Assembly: GCF_031755915.1 (NCBI RefSeq)
Contig: NC_083383.1
Span: 20,139,001 to 20,203,000, forward strand
Length of the DNA stretch: 64,000 nt
Reading direction: 5' to 3'
From: Ziziphus jujuba
Taxonomy: Eukaryota; Streptophyta; Magnoliopsida; Rosales; Rhamnaceae
Shown here: positions 46,484-58,309 of the stretch, one piece after another
Numbering within the stretch: position 1 is the first letter of the stretch
Layout of the letters: every line of letters starts with the position of its first letter
Translations under genes and position numbers: made by a program
The notes under the pieces: model-generated
What the model saw: the letters and a program-made list of their open reading frames with translations, nothing else
What the model was told of the DNA's origin: nothing
The model's database searches: none

Positions 46484-48869
46484 TGGACCACCCTATCATC
46501 CATTCTTGACATCCAAAAGGGCACAATCCAAAAAGGACACGTGTTTTCAAGTGTCATAGGCAGTGGGTCTTAGACTTGATCATCATGAAGAGAGAAAAGA
46601 TAAGTAATGTATGGTTATACATATCAAATTAGTCCTCTATAACAATTTTAGGAGTACAAGTATTTGATACAAAGGAGAAGAGTATATATATATACTTCAG
46701 TACAAATCCACATAGTAGCATGGAAATAAAAATGTTAGCAAAAGATGGATGTGTGGTGTGCTATCTTTCGACAATAGCCTAGGGGAGCAGTTGAAAACAT
46801 AGAAACCATGAGACAAGCCAAGTGAGTAAATATTAGTATATAGGAAAATATATACTAATATATATATATATATATATATTTGAAAATCCATTTCTCTCAA
46901 AACCTCACTTCCTTTCTTTTAATGGTTCCCCTATTTTAAAAAGTACTTTAGCAAAACCTATTGAATATGCACCCCAAAATAAAATATAAGAAATTTCGAG
47001 ACTCACCAAAAACCATCAAATTCTATAAAAAGTTTGAATATCAAAACACACTATCAAAATTCATGGAGACATTTTAAGACATATAGAACATCATTGGGGT
47101 CCATAAAGAATGTAATCCATATTCATATCAATCCTATGTATGAACATATTATCCCTGAAATCTCATGTACATACATGTAATCATTCAATCTCATGTATAT
47201 ACATATGATCCATCCATCTTATATATAGATATATAATTCATCGATCTCATGAAACCCATATACCATACTATATATCTAGTGTCATCAAGTGACCTTTGGC
47301 ATCCAAATGCCTCATAGGACAAAAAGGAGGAGGAAGGGGGACTTTATCACGTCATAAAGGAATCATGGCAGGACCTCATCATCACTAGCTATAGTTAAAG
47401 ATGGCAATATATATATGCATCATGGTCGTAATCAATATCTAATATATACACTAGTACTATATAGTACACAACACAACCAAACCACATATTATTATTCACC
47501 CATTATCCATCACATATTATAAAATCATAAGTATAAATATATATATATATAAATTCATGTTTCTAAAGACATAAATGTAATAATTGGAAATCATGTTTAT
47601 AGCCGAAAAACTTCCCAAAATGAACATTCACCCATAGAGATAGCTCAAACTTATTCTACAACCACCAAATCACCTTCAATCCCACTTCGGATCCCTAAAA
47701 TAAAACCAAAATATTCCGTTAAACCAAGAAAAAGTACACTACTTGTTGTGTGCATGCTCAATAATATTACGCTAGCAAACTGTTAATTAGAAATTTACAT
47801 ATAATTTCTCCAAAATCTTACACAAACCTATTTTTCTCATGGGCCTAAATTGGGCATTTTCCATGCCTCCACAGTTCTTTAAAATTAATCTATGGGTTTT
47901 CTTCCATATATCACCAAAAATTTAAATTAATAAATAACTGCTAAAAAAAATCCCTTAGCCAAGTAATTGTTCCAAACCGAAATACTCTAAACTGTGACTA
48001 GTTCATCCTTAAAAATCAACTAAAATCCACAAAATGTCTATAAGAGAAAGATCAAGAGAAGTATAACATGGATTTACCATCTATTGATACCAAAGATGTT
48101 GATAGATCACCGAAAAAATCGAAGAAAGTTTTACTTTGAAACAAAATATTGAGGACTAGTAAAATAGAGAGGTTTTTAGGCTTAAATAATATCAAAAACG
48201 GTTTTAGGAGGTTGAAAGCTAATGGATAGGACCATTTTTTATCATTGAAACTTGTCGAATTCTAGCGATTCGAAAACAGGTCCTACCATGATTTTCCAAG
48301 AAGATGTCGGCCAACTCCGGTCACTATCTACTGAGAGGTGATATCAATGTGCTCCTTACTTCACAAGCTTTCCAACAGTACCAACAGTGAAGTAAATGGA
48401 GGCTTACAACTTATGATCTGAAGATTTGAATATGATAAGTTGGTGAAATAGGTATGGAGGTAGAAAGAAAAATAAAAGGTAAAGAAAACATCAAAATTGC
48501 TGAATTTTGGGTCAAAGTCAATTAAAATTGAAGGGCTCCCATAAAAATCTAGAAATTAGTCAAAAGAATCCCAAATGGTTGGGTTGAATTTCAAAGAGAT
48601 ATCCTGAGCTAATCTAGATGTGTTTCAAGTTTTGTATTTATGAAAATGCCACTGCACAATTTTGACAATAACTTTCAAATTTTAGCTTTGCTTTCAATGT
48701 GCTTCTCTACTCGTTTCAATGAGTTCTGCACAATGGTAGAAAAGTCAAAAGGTAAATTTTAGGCCTAACAAAAAAGTCAACTTTCTCTCCTATGGGTCCT
48801 ATTTGGTCAAACTTTACCAAAGTTCTCAAAAATTCAAATTTTGGGTTTCTATTTGGAAAGATCATTACA
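46484..48869 (-). repeat. 5' LTR of the minus-strand gypsy element
   Basis: 2386 bp; starts TGTAATGATC at 48869 and ends ...GGTCCA at 46484, adjoining the primer site. Partner of 39057-41467. Confidence 0.88.
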
Positions 48870-50121
48870 ATAAATGCATAAGGTAATAATTTTTAACAAA
48901 ATCCTCTATAATCCATTGAAATATATAAATTAATAATTGATTAAACTTATAGAAATATATTTATATATATATATAGAAAAATTATTACATGGATTATGAA
49001 AAATTATTAATTTAAATGATTATTTATTTATTGTTAAATGAATAAGTTGTGTGTTTTTTGGCATAAATGACCGTAATTAAAGAACTGTAATTAAATCTAT
49101 TCATATATTTTCATAAATATAAAAAGTATCGGATAGTTAACTTAAGTGGACCTAATTACCTTTAACATCACCAATTCAAAAGTATAATTTATTACCTCAA
49201 TGTTTCTTTTCTTTGTTTCATAAGCAAGTTGCAATGATTATGGGATTTCAATACATTTTAGGTAAAAATCCAATAGATCTAGTAAATTTATGGAGCTTCT
49301 TAGTGACGACAATTTTTACAAGTTTTTTAATGAAAACAAAGCATTTTCCGCTGATGAAGGAGTGAGAAATTGATCATATATACAAGTGAATTGTCCATTG
49401 TATTACAACCTATATGTGAAAATTGAATTGTCCAACATAGTGAAATTGAAAGAGAAAGACAAAGTATTTAGCCAATCATTTTTTTTCCTATAAAAAATAG
49501 AGAGATTAAAGGAGTGAAAGTAATAGTTACATAAGTTGAGAGAGAGTGAACAAAAAAAAGTTTTTTTTTTTTTAAGTAGAAAGAAGAAAGAGAAAGACAA
49601 ATAGAAAGGAAAAGTGAAGGACAAAGTGAAAGTTAAAAAAAATAATAAATTATGTTTGGTTGACAGAATAGTTTTTTTCTTTTTTTTAAAAAAGAATTAG
49701 TTTTTTAAAGAAATAAAAAAATGTGGAATAGAATAGTTATTCCTATTTTTTTAGTTTGGTAGCAATAATGGAGTATAACATTGAATGGAAAAAAAATAAC
49801 AAGAAAAACGGTGTAAAAACAATTTATGAGGTGTAACAAAATTAAATAAATAAATAATAACGTAACGTATGTTTGTTAATTCCTTTATTTTAGGAAATAA
49901 AGATTTTTCAGCTTTTTTTAAAAAGAAAAAAGAATTTCTTTATGTTAAGGAAATAGGATTTTAGAGGAATAAATAAGCCTAATTTAAAAATTCAACAAAA
50001 TAAAAGAATACCAAAATATTATGAATAAGTATTCTATTTTACCATTTAATCCATAAACCAAAAGTACCCTTAGCATTGGTAATCTTTAGTTATGGGCTTC
50101 CTTGTGTAGATGGGCAAGCTT
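48870..50121. other. AT-rich spacer
   Basis: No gene. 49650-50060 has features of a small non-autonomous DNA element (TATGTTTGGTTGACAGAATAG on one side, and repeated TTTATTTTAGGAAATAAAG-like inverted words), but I cannot fix its ends. A/T runs elsewhere. Confidence 0.4.
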
Positions 50122-50430
50122 CTAATTTTTCAAAAACATAGTCAGCTTCCAAGAAAAGCATAGCCAAATGGACAGACTCTCATTGTTGACCTCCAAGTCG
50201 ACATAGACAAGATCTCGCATAAATTGAGGCTCATCAAGAAGAACAAATTTATCGAGCTTATATCCTCTTAGAATTGGAAGAATCTGCGACTTCCAGATGA
50301 AAAAATTCTCATCATTCAGCTTCAAAATGTTGTTGGGAGAAGGAGAAACTGTAATTAACTAGGCACCAAAACGATTCGTAATTGTGCTTCCAAAACAATT
50401 AGCCATGTTCGTAATCTCTGAGTTTGCCAT
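50122..50430 (-). pseudogene. Copia gag N-terminal fragment
   Basis: Starts at an ATG on the minus strand (50430) 24 bases after a primer site: MANSEITNMANCFGSTITNR, then an in-frame TAG, then VSPSPNNILKLNDENFFIWK and SQILPILRGYKLDKFVLLDE. The KLNDENFxxWKxQ...LRGYKL pattern is typical of plant copia gag. The sequence loses homology before 50122, so the rest of the element is missing. Confidence 0.85.
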
Positions 50431-50453
50431 AACTAGACCTCGAGACCAAGTAT

Positions 50454-50467
50454 CTGCTCTAATACCA
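50454..50467 (-). promoter_or_regulatory. Primer-binding site, copia, tRNA-iMet type
   Basis: The minus strand reads TGGTATTAGAGCAG directly after the LTR end GATCTATCA. Confidence 0.8.
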
Positions 50468-51128
50468 TGATAGATCTAAAAAACCCCAAGAAGAATGACG
50501 AAAAGAAAGAAAATAGAGAAAGGAAAAGAAAGAAAAGAGAGAGGGGAGAGAGAGAGAGGGAAGGCTCTATTTTCTTTCTAGAAGTTTCGCTAGCTGTGTT
50601 TTTATCAGTGAAGCAAATGTCGCCGACACCGGCGAAAAGTCGCCGATAATATCAGTTGTTGACCACCTCCGAAAAGAGGGGGGAGGGGAAGAGTTTCTGT
50701 CATGGATGCCGCCGGAATGTTGTCGGAATCGACGGGTTTCGACTGGATTTGTGAATTCGTTTCCCTGTGGTGTGATTGTGAATCACAAAAGAAAAGGAAA
50801 GAAAAAAAAAATGCAGAAGCACGAACAAAGAGAAGAGAAGAGAAGAGGAAGGGGGAAGACCAGAAGAGGAAGGAAGGGGGACGGCAGAGAGAGGAGAGGA
50901 AGGATCTGGAAGGAAAAAAAAATATAATCATTGATTTTTTATTTTTTTAAAAATAAATTAATTTTTTTTATTTAATAACTAGAAGAGAAGAGAAGAGTAG
51001 AGGAAGGGGGAAGACCAAAAGAAGAAGGAAAGGGGACGGGATAGAGGGAGAGGAAGGATCTAGAAGAAAAAAAAAATTGATTTTTTAATTTTTTTAAAAT
51101 AAATTAATTTGTTTTATTAAATAGCTAG
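50468..51128 (-). repeat. Copia 5' LTR remnant, purine-rich
   Basis: Starts immediately at the primer site (plus strand TGATAGATC). It contains long GA-rich stretches and a 150-bp tandem duplication (50831-50980 and 50981-51128). The far end of the LTR is not identified, so the right limit is the end of the duplication. Confidence 0.55.
50831..51128. repeat. Tandem duplication, period 150 bp
   Basis: Both copies run AGAAGAGAAGAGAAGAG..., GGAAGGGGGAAGACCA, GGAAGGATCT(G/A)GAAG, A-run, TTGATTTTTTA, TAAATTAATTT and end in TTTAATAACT / TTAAATAGCT. Confidence 0.85.
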
Positions 51129-52872
51129 ATTGTTTTTTATACTTTTCAATAATATTGCAACGGAAAATTTACATTGAGTAGGATATTGAAAAAGAAAAAA
51201 AAACTAATAATTAATTTTATTGATTTAGAAAGAAATTGGATTATAGAAAATTTTGTCAGAAAATTTTCAATTATGAAAATTTATATGTTAATAATAAACT
51301 GAAAAGATAAAACAATTAAGATAAAAAAATCACAAGAGAATTGAAGGGAGGAATAAAATGTAATGTCTATTGTTATATTCACGAAATATCAAAATATGAT
51401 CATCAATTTGAAAAACCAAAGAGTTTTTTTTTTATATTGATAATATATTATGATTTATATTTAAGAATTTCTTATATCTTAATATAATCTGTTAAATTAT
51501 TCTATATTTTGGTACTAAATAACATTATAATTTATTCATTTATAATAATTTATAATATTTATGGACTATTTTATTATTATTGTATTCTAATTATTGTATT
51601 TTTATATTATTTTACTATATTAATTATCTTATATGTCAAAATTTATATTCTAAATTAAAAATTTACAATTTTCGTAATCTTATCAATATTTTCATTGATA
51701 ACAATATTTCTATCAGCAATTTCGTAAATTTATATTTTCAATATTTTCATCACTGGTTTTTATTAACCAAAAAGGTATTTTATACATAGCCACATATTCT
51801 TCTTTGTACTAATGGAAACCGTTACACCCATACCATATCAGCAGAACATTATAACGTGGTACTTCTTACAACAATTATTAATTATTCTCTTAGATGAGGC
51901 CAGTACATAAAAATAAAAATAAAAAATAAGTAAATAAAATGAAAATAAAAATAAAAACAGTATTGTTGAGCACATATTGTAGGCATGATATATATATATA
52001 TATATATATAGTTAGGTCCATTTCCAGTCAATGGAGGATCAAGAAATTTTATTTAGGAGGGGTACTATTAAGATATAATCTTCACTTATATATCTACATA
52101 TATATATATATATATTGGCAATAACTTATATATATTTTAATGTAGGATGGTGTAACGTAAATTTATCATATTAAATTAATAAATATTATACTAAAATAGA
52201 GTTTTTAACAAATAGAGACATATAATTATAACTAGATTAGTAATAAAAATTTCGATTGAGAAACTTTAGAGACATAACTATAACCGGATTAGGAAGAAAA
52301 GTTTCGTTATTTCTTTGGTTAAAGAAGAAAATTTAGTTTAAAACATTTCATAAAATAATTTTATATATTTTCCTTATAAAACGAGCTATTTAAAGGAATA
52401 AATTACAATTTAAAGGAAAATGTTTTATAAATGGAAAACAATCTAATTAATAATTTTGAAGGAGAAAAATTAAGAGGGGCACAATTGTTTTGTTTTAAAT
52501 TTTGAGAGGGGCAGTATTTGTTGTCTAAACTTTTTTTATTTCTAAAAATAAATATAACACATACATATTTTAAAAAAGAAAAAATTGAGGGGGGCAAGTC
52601 ACCATGCAGATCCGCCCATGCTTCCAATTTGTTTAGATTTTTTAAATTGATGGTAACTTTATGATAAATATCTTTGTTTAGGTTGCCTCTTGTCTTGTGT
52701 TTTAACTTTGGTAATTTCCATTTACAGCAATTTATTTTTCTGCATGTGCATGTGTAAGACCAGCTGCATAAGGGAATGGCATTTTCTTCCCATTCCAACT
52801 CTTTTCTTTCCTCTTCCATAATTGTATGTCTGTTTGTTTGGATATTCTTTAATTTCCCACTTGATCTAAGAG
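51129..52872. other. AT-rich spacer with a possible DNA-element segment
   Basis: No gene. 52010-52625 has GGAGGATCAAGAAATTTTAT on the left and, inverted, GGGCGGATCTGCATGGTGAC on the right, with GAGGGGCA(C/G) words near the right end. This resembles a common plant repeat with GGCGGATC-type ends; the class is uncertain. Open frames on the minus strand at 52403-52819 show no domain. Confidence 0.35.
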
Positions 52873-53208
52873 CATATTATTTCTTTAAATCGACCAGGAA
52901 GAACAGCAATATCATTATCTTCTCCCCAAAGGTTGAAAATTGCTATTGATGTTGCACAATGTATGAACTATCTCCATTTTGACCATTCTATTCCACATGG
53001 AAACCTTAAAGCAACAAAAATAATATTAGATAGGCTGAATTGAATGCTCATGTTGTCAAGTACTGCCTTCATAGTCTAATGAGCCAAGCTGGCACCATCA
53101 AACAAATTCTTAATGGCAGTGTCTTAGGTTATCATTCACCGGAATTGGTTGCTTCTAAGAAGCCAATGCCTTCTTTTATGTATGATGTTTATGTTTTTAG
53201 GGTAATGC
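52873..53208 (+). pseudogene. Receptor-like kinase pseudogene, 5' part, cut by a copia insertion
   Basis: Encodes a piece of a plant LRR receptor-like kinase of the probable-inactive type. SSPQRLKIAIDVAQCMNYLH and IPHGNLKATKIIL correspond to the kinase helix E and catalytic-loop region, with HGNLK in place of HRDLK. After a frameshift and stop near 53041 come LNAHVVKYCLHSLMSQAGTI, LGYHSPELVASKKPMPSF and YDVYVF, the activation-segment and helix F region. It breaks off at VM within the codon interrupted by the retrotransposon at 53209 and resumes at 60075. No LRR or membrane part is present upstream, so the gene was already truncated. Confidence 0.85.
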
Positions 53209-53716
53209 TGTAATGGTTTTTTTTTTTTTTTTTTTTTTGGTAATAATGGTTTTGAATATTTTGACTTTATCAGGCCTTTATGGTTTTAATGGAACTTAAA
53301 TGAGTTTTATTAGGTCTTAATGTGATTTGGCATATTTTTGGGGATTACCTCCTTACATTTTGAGTTTGAGAAGGAAAAGGCGTGTGTGCAATCTTCCTCT
53401 CGTGATTTTTTTTATGGAAAAACAAAGAAACAAAAACAATTTTTTCTGCATCTTTTGCATTGTGAGTGTGGTACGCAAAGATACATTGAAGGTTCGAAGA
53501 GAAAAGCTTCGATAGTGCTGTGTCCAAGAACTTTTACATTCGTTGTATCTTGGAAGACAACCGTTGAAAAAACATCTGCACTGATGGGATAGACATTGTC
53601 TTAAGGAGACTATGGTACCATATAGGCCTCATACAAGTTTATTAAAAACAGATCACCAATAACTAAGGCACACAGGTATGACATATATTTACATATATCA
53701 TCCATATTCTTCAACA
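53209..53716 (+). repeat. 5' LTR of the copia element
   Basis: 508 bp. Matches 59535-60070 from TAATAATGGTTTTGAAT through GCGTGTGTGCAATCTTCC-like blocks to ATATTCTTCAACA. The end part CACACAG|GTATGA could act as a splice donor for the leader. No tRNA-iMet-type primer site follows; AGCTTAAGACAATTCC is found instead. Confidence 0.88.
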
Positions 53717-54349
53717 AGCTTAAGACAATTCCTGAAATGCTTATATATGTGGAGATATAATTGTGTATATATATATATTTTTTTTTTGGTTATAACCTGT
53801 GTGTTTCGGATGGAAAGAAAAGAAAAAAAAATTCATACCCATGCTTGTCTGATTAGGCATTTGTTTATTTTTGTTTTATCAAAATTTTTCAACAAAATTT
53901 ACTTTCCCATATATTTCTATTTTATATATTTGTTTATCGAGAGAAAAATAAATAAATTCTCATGGCCTTTAATTCAATTGGTTTTTCGGAATTTTTTCGG
54001 GTTAATTTTCATCGCAAGAATAGTGAAAAAGTGGAAAATTGTAACCGGGTCGTGTGACACATTTACCAAGAAAACGGGTCAAAATCTATCCGACTAGAGG
54101 TTGAAGACTGGTAGGAGGAATGGGTAAATAGGTCGAAAAAACATATAAGGGCCGGATTCTAAATTAGTGGGCCTAAAATTAAATTCTGATGGCTATGGCC
54201 CAGTTGTAAAGCCTAGTCCATGGTTAGAATAAGTGACTGTTAAACCTAAGACCAATGCCCAATTGTATTTTAGCCCATTAGAAACAGGCCCAACAGATTT
54301 GTGGGCATGTCACGTGCCGTAGAGAGGTGGCGCCACACGGCGCAGCAAG

Positions 54350-54775
54350 CAGCTACAAGTGTCGCATAGGTGTAGGGTGACGTGGCTGGCCATGTGTCAC
54401 ACATTCACGAGGCCACATGTCGCCATGGGTAGGGCGATATGTCACACAGATCAAGCCCACGTGTCGAACGAGAGAGGGCCACATGTTGACCAGTGGCGCA
54501 TGACACATGTTGATCCAAGAGGTGGGCCACGTGTTGAACATGACATGTGTTGGGCCAAAAGGTCACATATTAGTCAAGGCACATGACATGTATCGGTCCA
54601 CAGAGCAACACATCAGCACTACATAAGCATGCTGGATACCACATCAGCTCAATTGTTGATGCCACGTCAGCATGGATGCCACATGGCGGCTGCCACATTA
54701 GCTCATGGTGTCATATGGCAGTGCCACATCAACATGACATCAATGATGATGTCATCATTGTGTAATTGATGATGT
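54350..54775. repeat. Leader array rich in CACRTGT and GCCACRTCAGC words
   Basis: 54380-54620 has about ten variants of CCACATGTTG / CCACGTGTCG spaced about 25 bp. 54640-54770 continues with GCCACGTCAGCATG-like words (GCCACATGGC, GCCACATTAGCTC, GCCACATCAACATG). The words include CACGTG/CACATG E-box or G-box cores. Confidence 0.7.
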
Positions 54776-54787
54776 CAGCTTCAGTGG

Positions 54788-54871
54788 GTGTATAAAGTAA
54801 TTTTGTGAGTGTACACAGCAATTTTATAAGTGTATATAGTAATTTTATGGGTGTATTCAGAATTTTTATGG
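54788..54871. repeat. 21-bp tandem repeat, four units
   Basis: Units begin with GTGTA at 54788, 54809, 54830 and 54851; consensus GTGTATA-AGTAATTTTATGG. Period exactly 21 bp. Confidence 0.85.
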
Positions 54872-54993
54872 TATATATAGAAATCCTAGAAAAATCACAT
54901 TTTTGTGTGTTCTTTTTGGAAGTTGGCTTTAATTAGTGTGTTAGGATAGAAAACAATAACTAATTGATTTCTGTTTTTTGTGATTTTACAGAA

Positions 54994-55890
54994 ATGGCAA
55001 ATGGAGATAATATGACTGTGTCAATTGCACACACGTCAACTCAGACTCTTGTGATTCAAATGCCTCATTCTACAAATCATGCAGATAGACCAGAGATGTT
55101 CAATGGAGCACATTTAAAAAGGTGGCAATAGAAGATGTTGTTCTACTTGACTACACTGAACCTTGCGAGATTCTTAACTGAAGACGCACCACTAAGTAAT
55201 GAAGAAAATGATAAAGAGACACTCATGATGGTGGATGCGTGGAAGCATTCTGATTATTTATGTCATAATTATATCCTGAATAGCCTATCTAATGCTTTGT
55301 ACAAAGTGTACTGTGGTACGAAGTTAGTAAATGAGCTGTGGAAAACTTTGGACTACAAATACAAAACTGAGAATGCGGGATCTGAAAAGTTTGTTGTAGG
55401 TCGATTCTTGGACTATGTGATGGTAGAGACAAAGTCATTGATGAGTCAAGTACATGTGTTGCAAGTGCTCATTCAAAAACTACTTGCTGAAGGGATGATA
55501 ATTAATGAAGCCTTTCGAATAACTACTATGATTGAGAAGTTACCCCCTAATTGGGGAGACTTCAGGAATTATCTTAAGCACAAAAGAAAGGAAATGGATA
55601 TGGAGGCTCTTGTTGGCAAGCTTCGTGTCGAGGATGATAATAGGAGATCTGATAAAAGATCTCTGAAGGCAGTGGTGAAGGCTAATATTGTGGAGCATGG
55701 TCAAAGCTTCAAGATCAAAAAGAAAACTAGAAGAGATTCCAAGTTGGGGCCTAAAGGAGGGATTTTCAAAAAGGTCAAGTTTCAAGGCAAGTGCTTTAAC
55801 TATGACAAGATGGGTCATAGAATGGCAAAATGTAGATTGCCAGAAAGAAAGAAGAATAAAGAGGCGCAGGTGATGGAGCACATCACTTGA
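54994..55890 (+). pseudogene. Copia gag remnant
   Basis: ATG at 54994 directly after an acceptor-like TTTTACAG|AA. Begins MANGDNMTVSIAHTSTQTLV, then RPEMFNGAHLKRWQ and a TAG (55129-55131) before KMLFYLTTLNLARFLTEDAP; the frame is then open to 55890. The gag core (ELWKTLDYKYKTENAGSEKF, IEKLPPNWGDFRNYLKHKRK) is clear. The zinc knuckle reads CFNYDKMGHRMAKC, with the second Cys changed to Tyr. Confidence 0.88.
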
Positions 55891-55929
55891 GAGGTTGCTG
55901 AGATTGAACTTAGTGCTATTGTCTCTAAG

Positions 55930-57250
55930 GTGAATTTGGTGGGATCAAATCCTAGAGAATGGTGGATTGTTGCTAGTGCGACCCGCCATGTATATTCTGA
56001 CAAGAATTTGTTCACCTACTTAGAACCAAGTAAAAATGGGAAGAAGTTGTCCATGGAAAAATCTATCACATTAGAAATCCAAGGAGAGGGCAAGATATTC
56101 CTAAAGATGACCTCTGGAAAGGTGCTAACTCTTAATAATGTGTTGTATATTCCGAACATTCGAAAGAATCTGGTGTCTGGATCGCTGCTAAGCAAACATG
56201 GTTTTTCGCTTAGTGTTTGAGTCAAATAAGGTTATTTTATCCAAGTATGGAATGTTTGTAGGAAAGGACTATGTAATCAAAGGTTTATTCAAACTGAATG
56301 TAATGACTATAAAGCTAAAAGATATTAATAAAGTTAGTACTTCTTCTGTTTACTTACTTGAGTCTTTCATTTTGTGGCATGGTAGACTAGATCATGTTAT
56401 TTTTAATTCTCTGTAGAGGTTAATTAACTTGAATCATATTCCCACATTTAAAATTGATTCCAAACATAAGTGTGAAACTTGTGTAGAGGCAAAATCATCG
56501 AGGTTATCATATCAAACGATTGAAAGAAATACTGAACCTTTGGATTTAATACATAGTGATGTGTGTGATCTAAAGTTCACACCAAGTAAAGGTGGTAATA
56601 AGTATTTTATTACATTTATTGATGATAGCACAAAATATTGCTATGTATACTTACTTAGGAGCAAGTATGAGGCAATAGAGAAATTTATTCTCTGTAAAAC
56701 GGAAGTTGAGAATTAACTTAACAAAAAGATAAAAGTAATAAGAAGTGATCATGGTGGCGAGTATGTAACACTATTTGGTGAGTATTGTGCTCAACATGAT
56801 GTTAGACATGAAGTTACTCCACCATATTCATCATAATCAAATGGTGTGGCTTAACGGAAAAATCGTACTTTGAACGAAATGATGAATACAATGCTGACAA
56901 GTTATGGATTACCTCAGAACTTATGGGGAAAATCTATTTTGTCAGTGAACAACCTTTTAAATAAGGTGCTCCAGAACGATCAAGTCAAGACACCTTATGA
57001 GCTATAGAAAGGAAGATAACCTTCCTATAAATACTTACGAGTATGAAGGTGTCTAACCAAAGTAGTGGTACCTACTCCAAAAAGAGTGAAGATAGGTCCC
57101 AAAATAGTTTATTGCATCTTCATACGGTATGCACAAAATAGTAGTGCATATCGGTTTCTTATGTATAGGTCAGAAATTCTTTATATACACAAGAACATGA
57201 TAATGGAACCAAGAAATACAACATTTTTTGGAGCACATTTTTCTGTATAA
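55930..57250 (+). pseudogene. Copia protease and integrase remnant
   Basis: WWIVASATRHVYSDKNLF stands where copia protease has W-x-(I/L)-DSGAT, so the catalytic Asp is lost. Then VLYIPNIRKNLVSGSLLSKH (pre-integrase), [13 protein letters not shown] (zinc-binding), DLIHSDVCD and [20 protein letters not shown] (integrase core with its aspartates), VIRSDHGGEYV, and a stop-broken NG-E region (near 56840). 57065-57250 holds the YCIFIRYAQNSSAYRF tail. Stops at 56714, 56835, 56850, 57005 and elsewhere. Confidence 0.88.
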
Positions 57251-57479
57251 GGTTGAAGAAGGACCAGTTTGTCTAAATGAACTTATGATGCCATCAGTGA
57301 TTATAACCACAATAGTGATCAAGAACAAGAGAATAAATTTGAGACTGATTGTGATCTGAGACGAAGCAAAAGAGTAAGAATGAAAAAATCCTTTAGTCTA
57401 GATTTTCTTACTTACATGCTAGAAAGTGAACTTCAAAGCTTCCAAGAAGCAGTAAACTCTCCTGAAGAAAATTTATGAA

Positions 57480-58264
57480 AAGAAGCTATAAAAAGTGAGA
57501 TTGATTCCATCTTACAGAATCACACCTAGAAATTAGCAGATGTTTCTCTAGGTTGTAAACCTTTGGGTTACAAATGCATTTTTAAAAAGAAGATGAAAGC
57601 AGATGGAACATTAGATAGATACAAAGTAAGGCTTGTAATTAAGGGATACAAGCAACCAGAAGGCCTTGATTACTGTGATACTTATTCTCCAGTAACGAGG
57701 ATAAATTCCATAAGAGTGATACTGGCGATCGCTGCATTGCGAGATCTTGAAGTATATCAAATGAATGTTAAAACAACATTTCTTAATGGAGATCTTGATG
57801 AAGAGATTTATATGGAGCAACCTGAGGGTTTCTCTGCACCAGGACAAGAGAAGAAAGTCTGTAGATTGTTGAAGTCCTTGAATGGACTAAAACAAGCTCC
57901 AAAGCAGTGGTATAAAAAATTAGATAGTGTCATGCTAAGTGATGGATTTAAAATAAATGAATGTGATAAATGTATCTATGTAAAAGATACAAAGAATGGA
58001 TATGTCATTCTTTGTTTGTATGTAGATAGCATACTTATTGTGGATAATGACGATAGTATGGTCTGAACTATGAAAGCCATGTTAAAATCGAGATTTGACA
58101 TGGAAGATATGGGGCTTGCTGATGTGATTTTAGGAATAAAAATCACGAAAACTTCGAATGGGATCATTCTTAGTCAAACACATTATGTGGATAAAATACT
58201 GACTAAGTTTAGTAGTGATGATACTAGTATAGCCAGAACACCTATAGATATGAGTTTACATTAA
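57480..58264 (+). pseudogene. Copia reverse transcriptase remnant
   Basis: GYKCIFKKKMKADGTLDRYK, VRLVIKGYKQPEGLDYCDTY and SPVTRINSIRVILAIAA are intact. NVKTTFLNGDLDEEIYMEQP has Asn for the catalytic Asp of DVKTAFLNG, and LCLYVDSILIV has YVDS in place of YVDD. Two catalytic aspartates are therefore missing. A stop at 58064-58066 interrupts before DMGLADVILGIKI. Confidence 0.9.
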
Positions 58265-58309
58265 TTCAAGAACAAAGGAAATAGTATATATCAAGAGGAA
58301 TACGCAAAG

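Larger units (their letters stand above)
39057..48869 (-). mobile_element. Ty3/gypsy retrotransposon, near full length, minus strand, decayed
   Basis: On the minus strand: 5' LTR (48869-46484), primer site (46476-46464), gag, protease, RT, RNase H, integrase, polypurine tract (41482-41469) and 3' LTR (41467-39057). Both LTRs start TGTAA and end in CA and are about 2.4 kb long. All coding parts carry stops or frameshifts, and the LTRs have many substitutions and small indels relative to each other, so insertion was not recent. I could not pair a 5-bp target duplication (actta before 39057, ataaa-like after 48869). Confidence 0.88.

Noticed and set aside
50467..50950. Open frames on both strands, rich in Arg/Lys/Glu or Ser/Phe
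   Set aside because: Product of GA-rich sequence within a copia LTR remnant; frames on both strands mirror the composition.
52403..52819. 138-codon minus-strand frame with several Cys residues
   Set aside because: Overlaps repeat-like sequence with GAGGGGCA words and no conserved pattern; the ATG follows a C/T-rich run by chance.
54353..54765. Open frames on both strands with repeated His-Val-Thr/Met-Trp-Pro words
   Set aside because: They translate the short DNA repeats of the copia leader; no independent evidence of coding.
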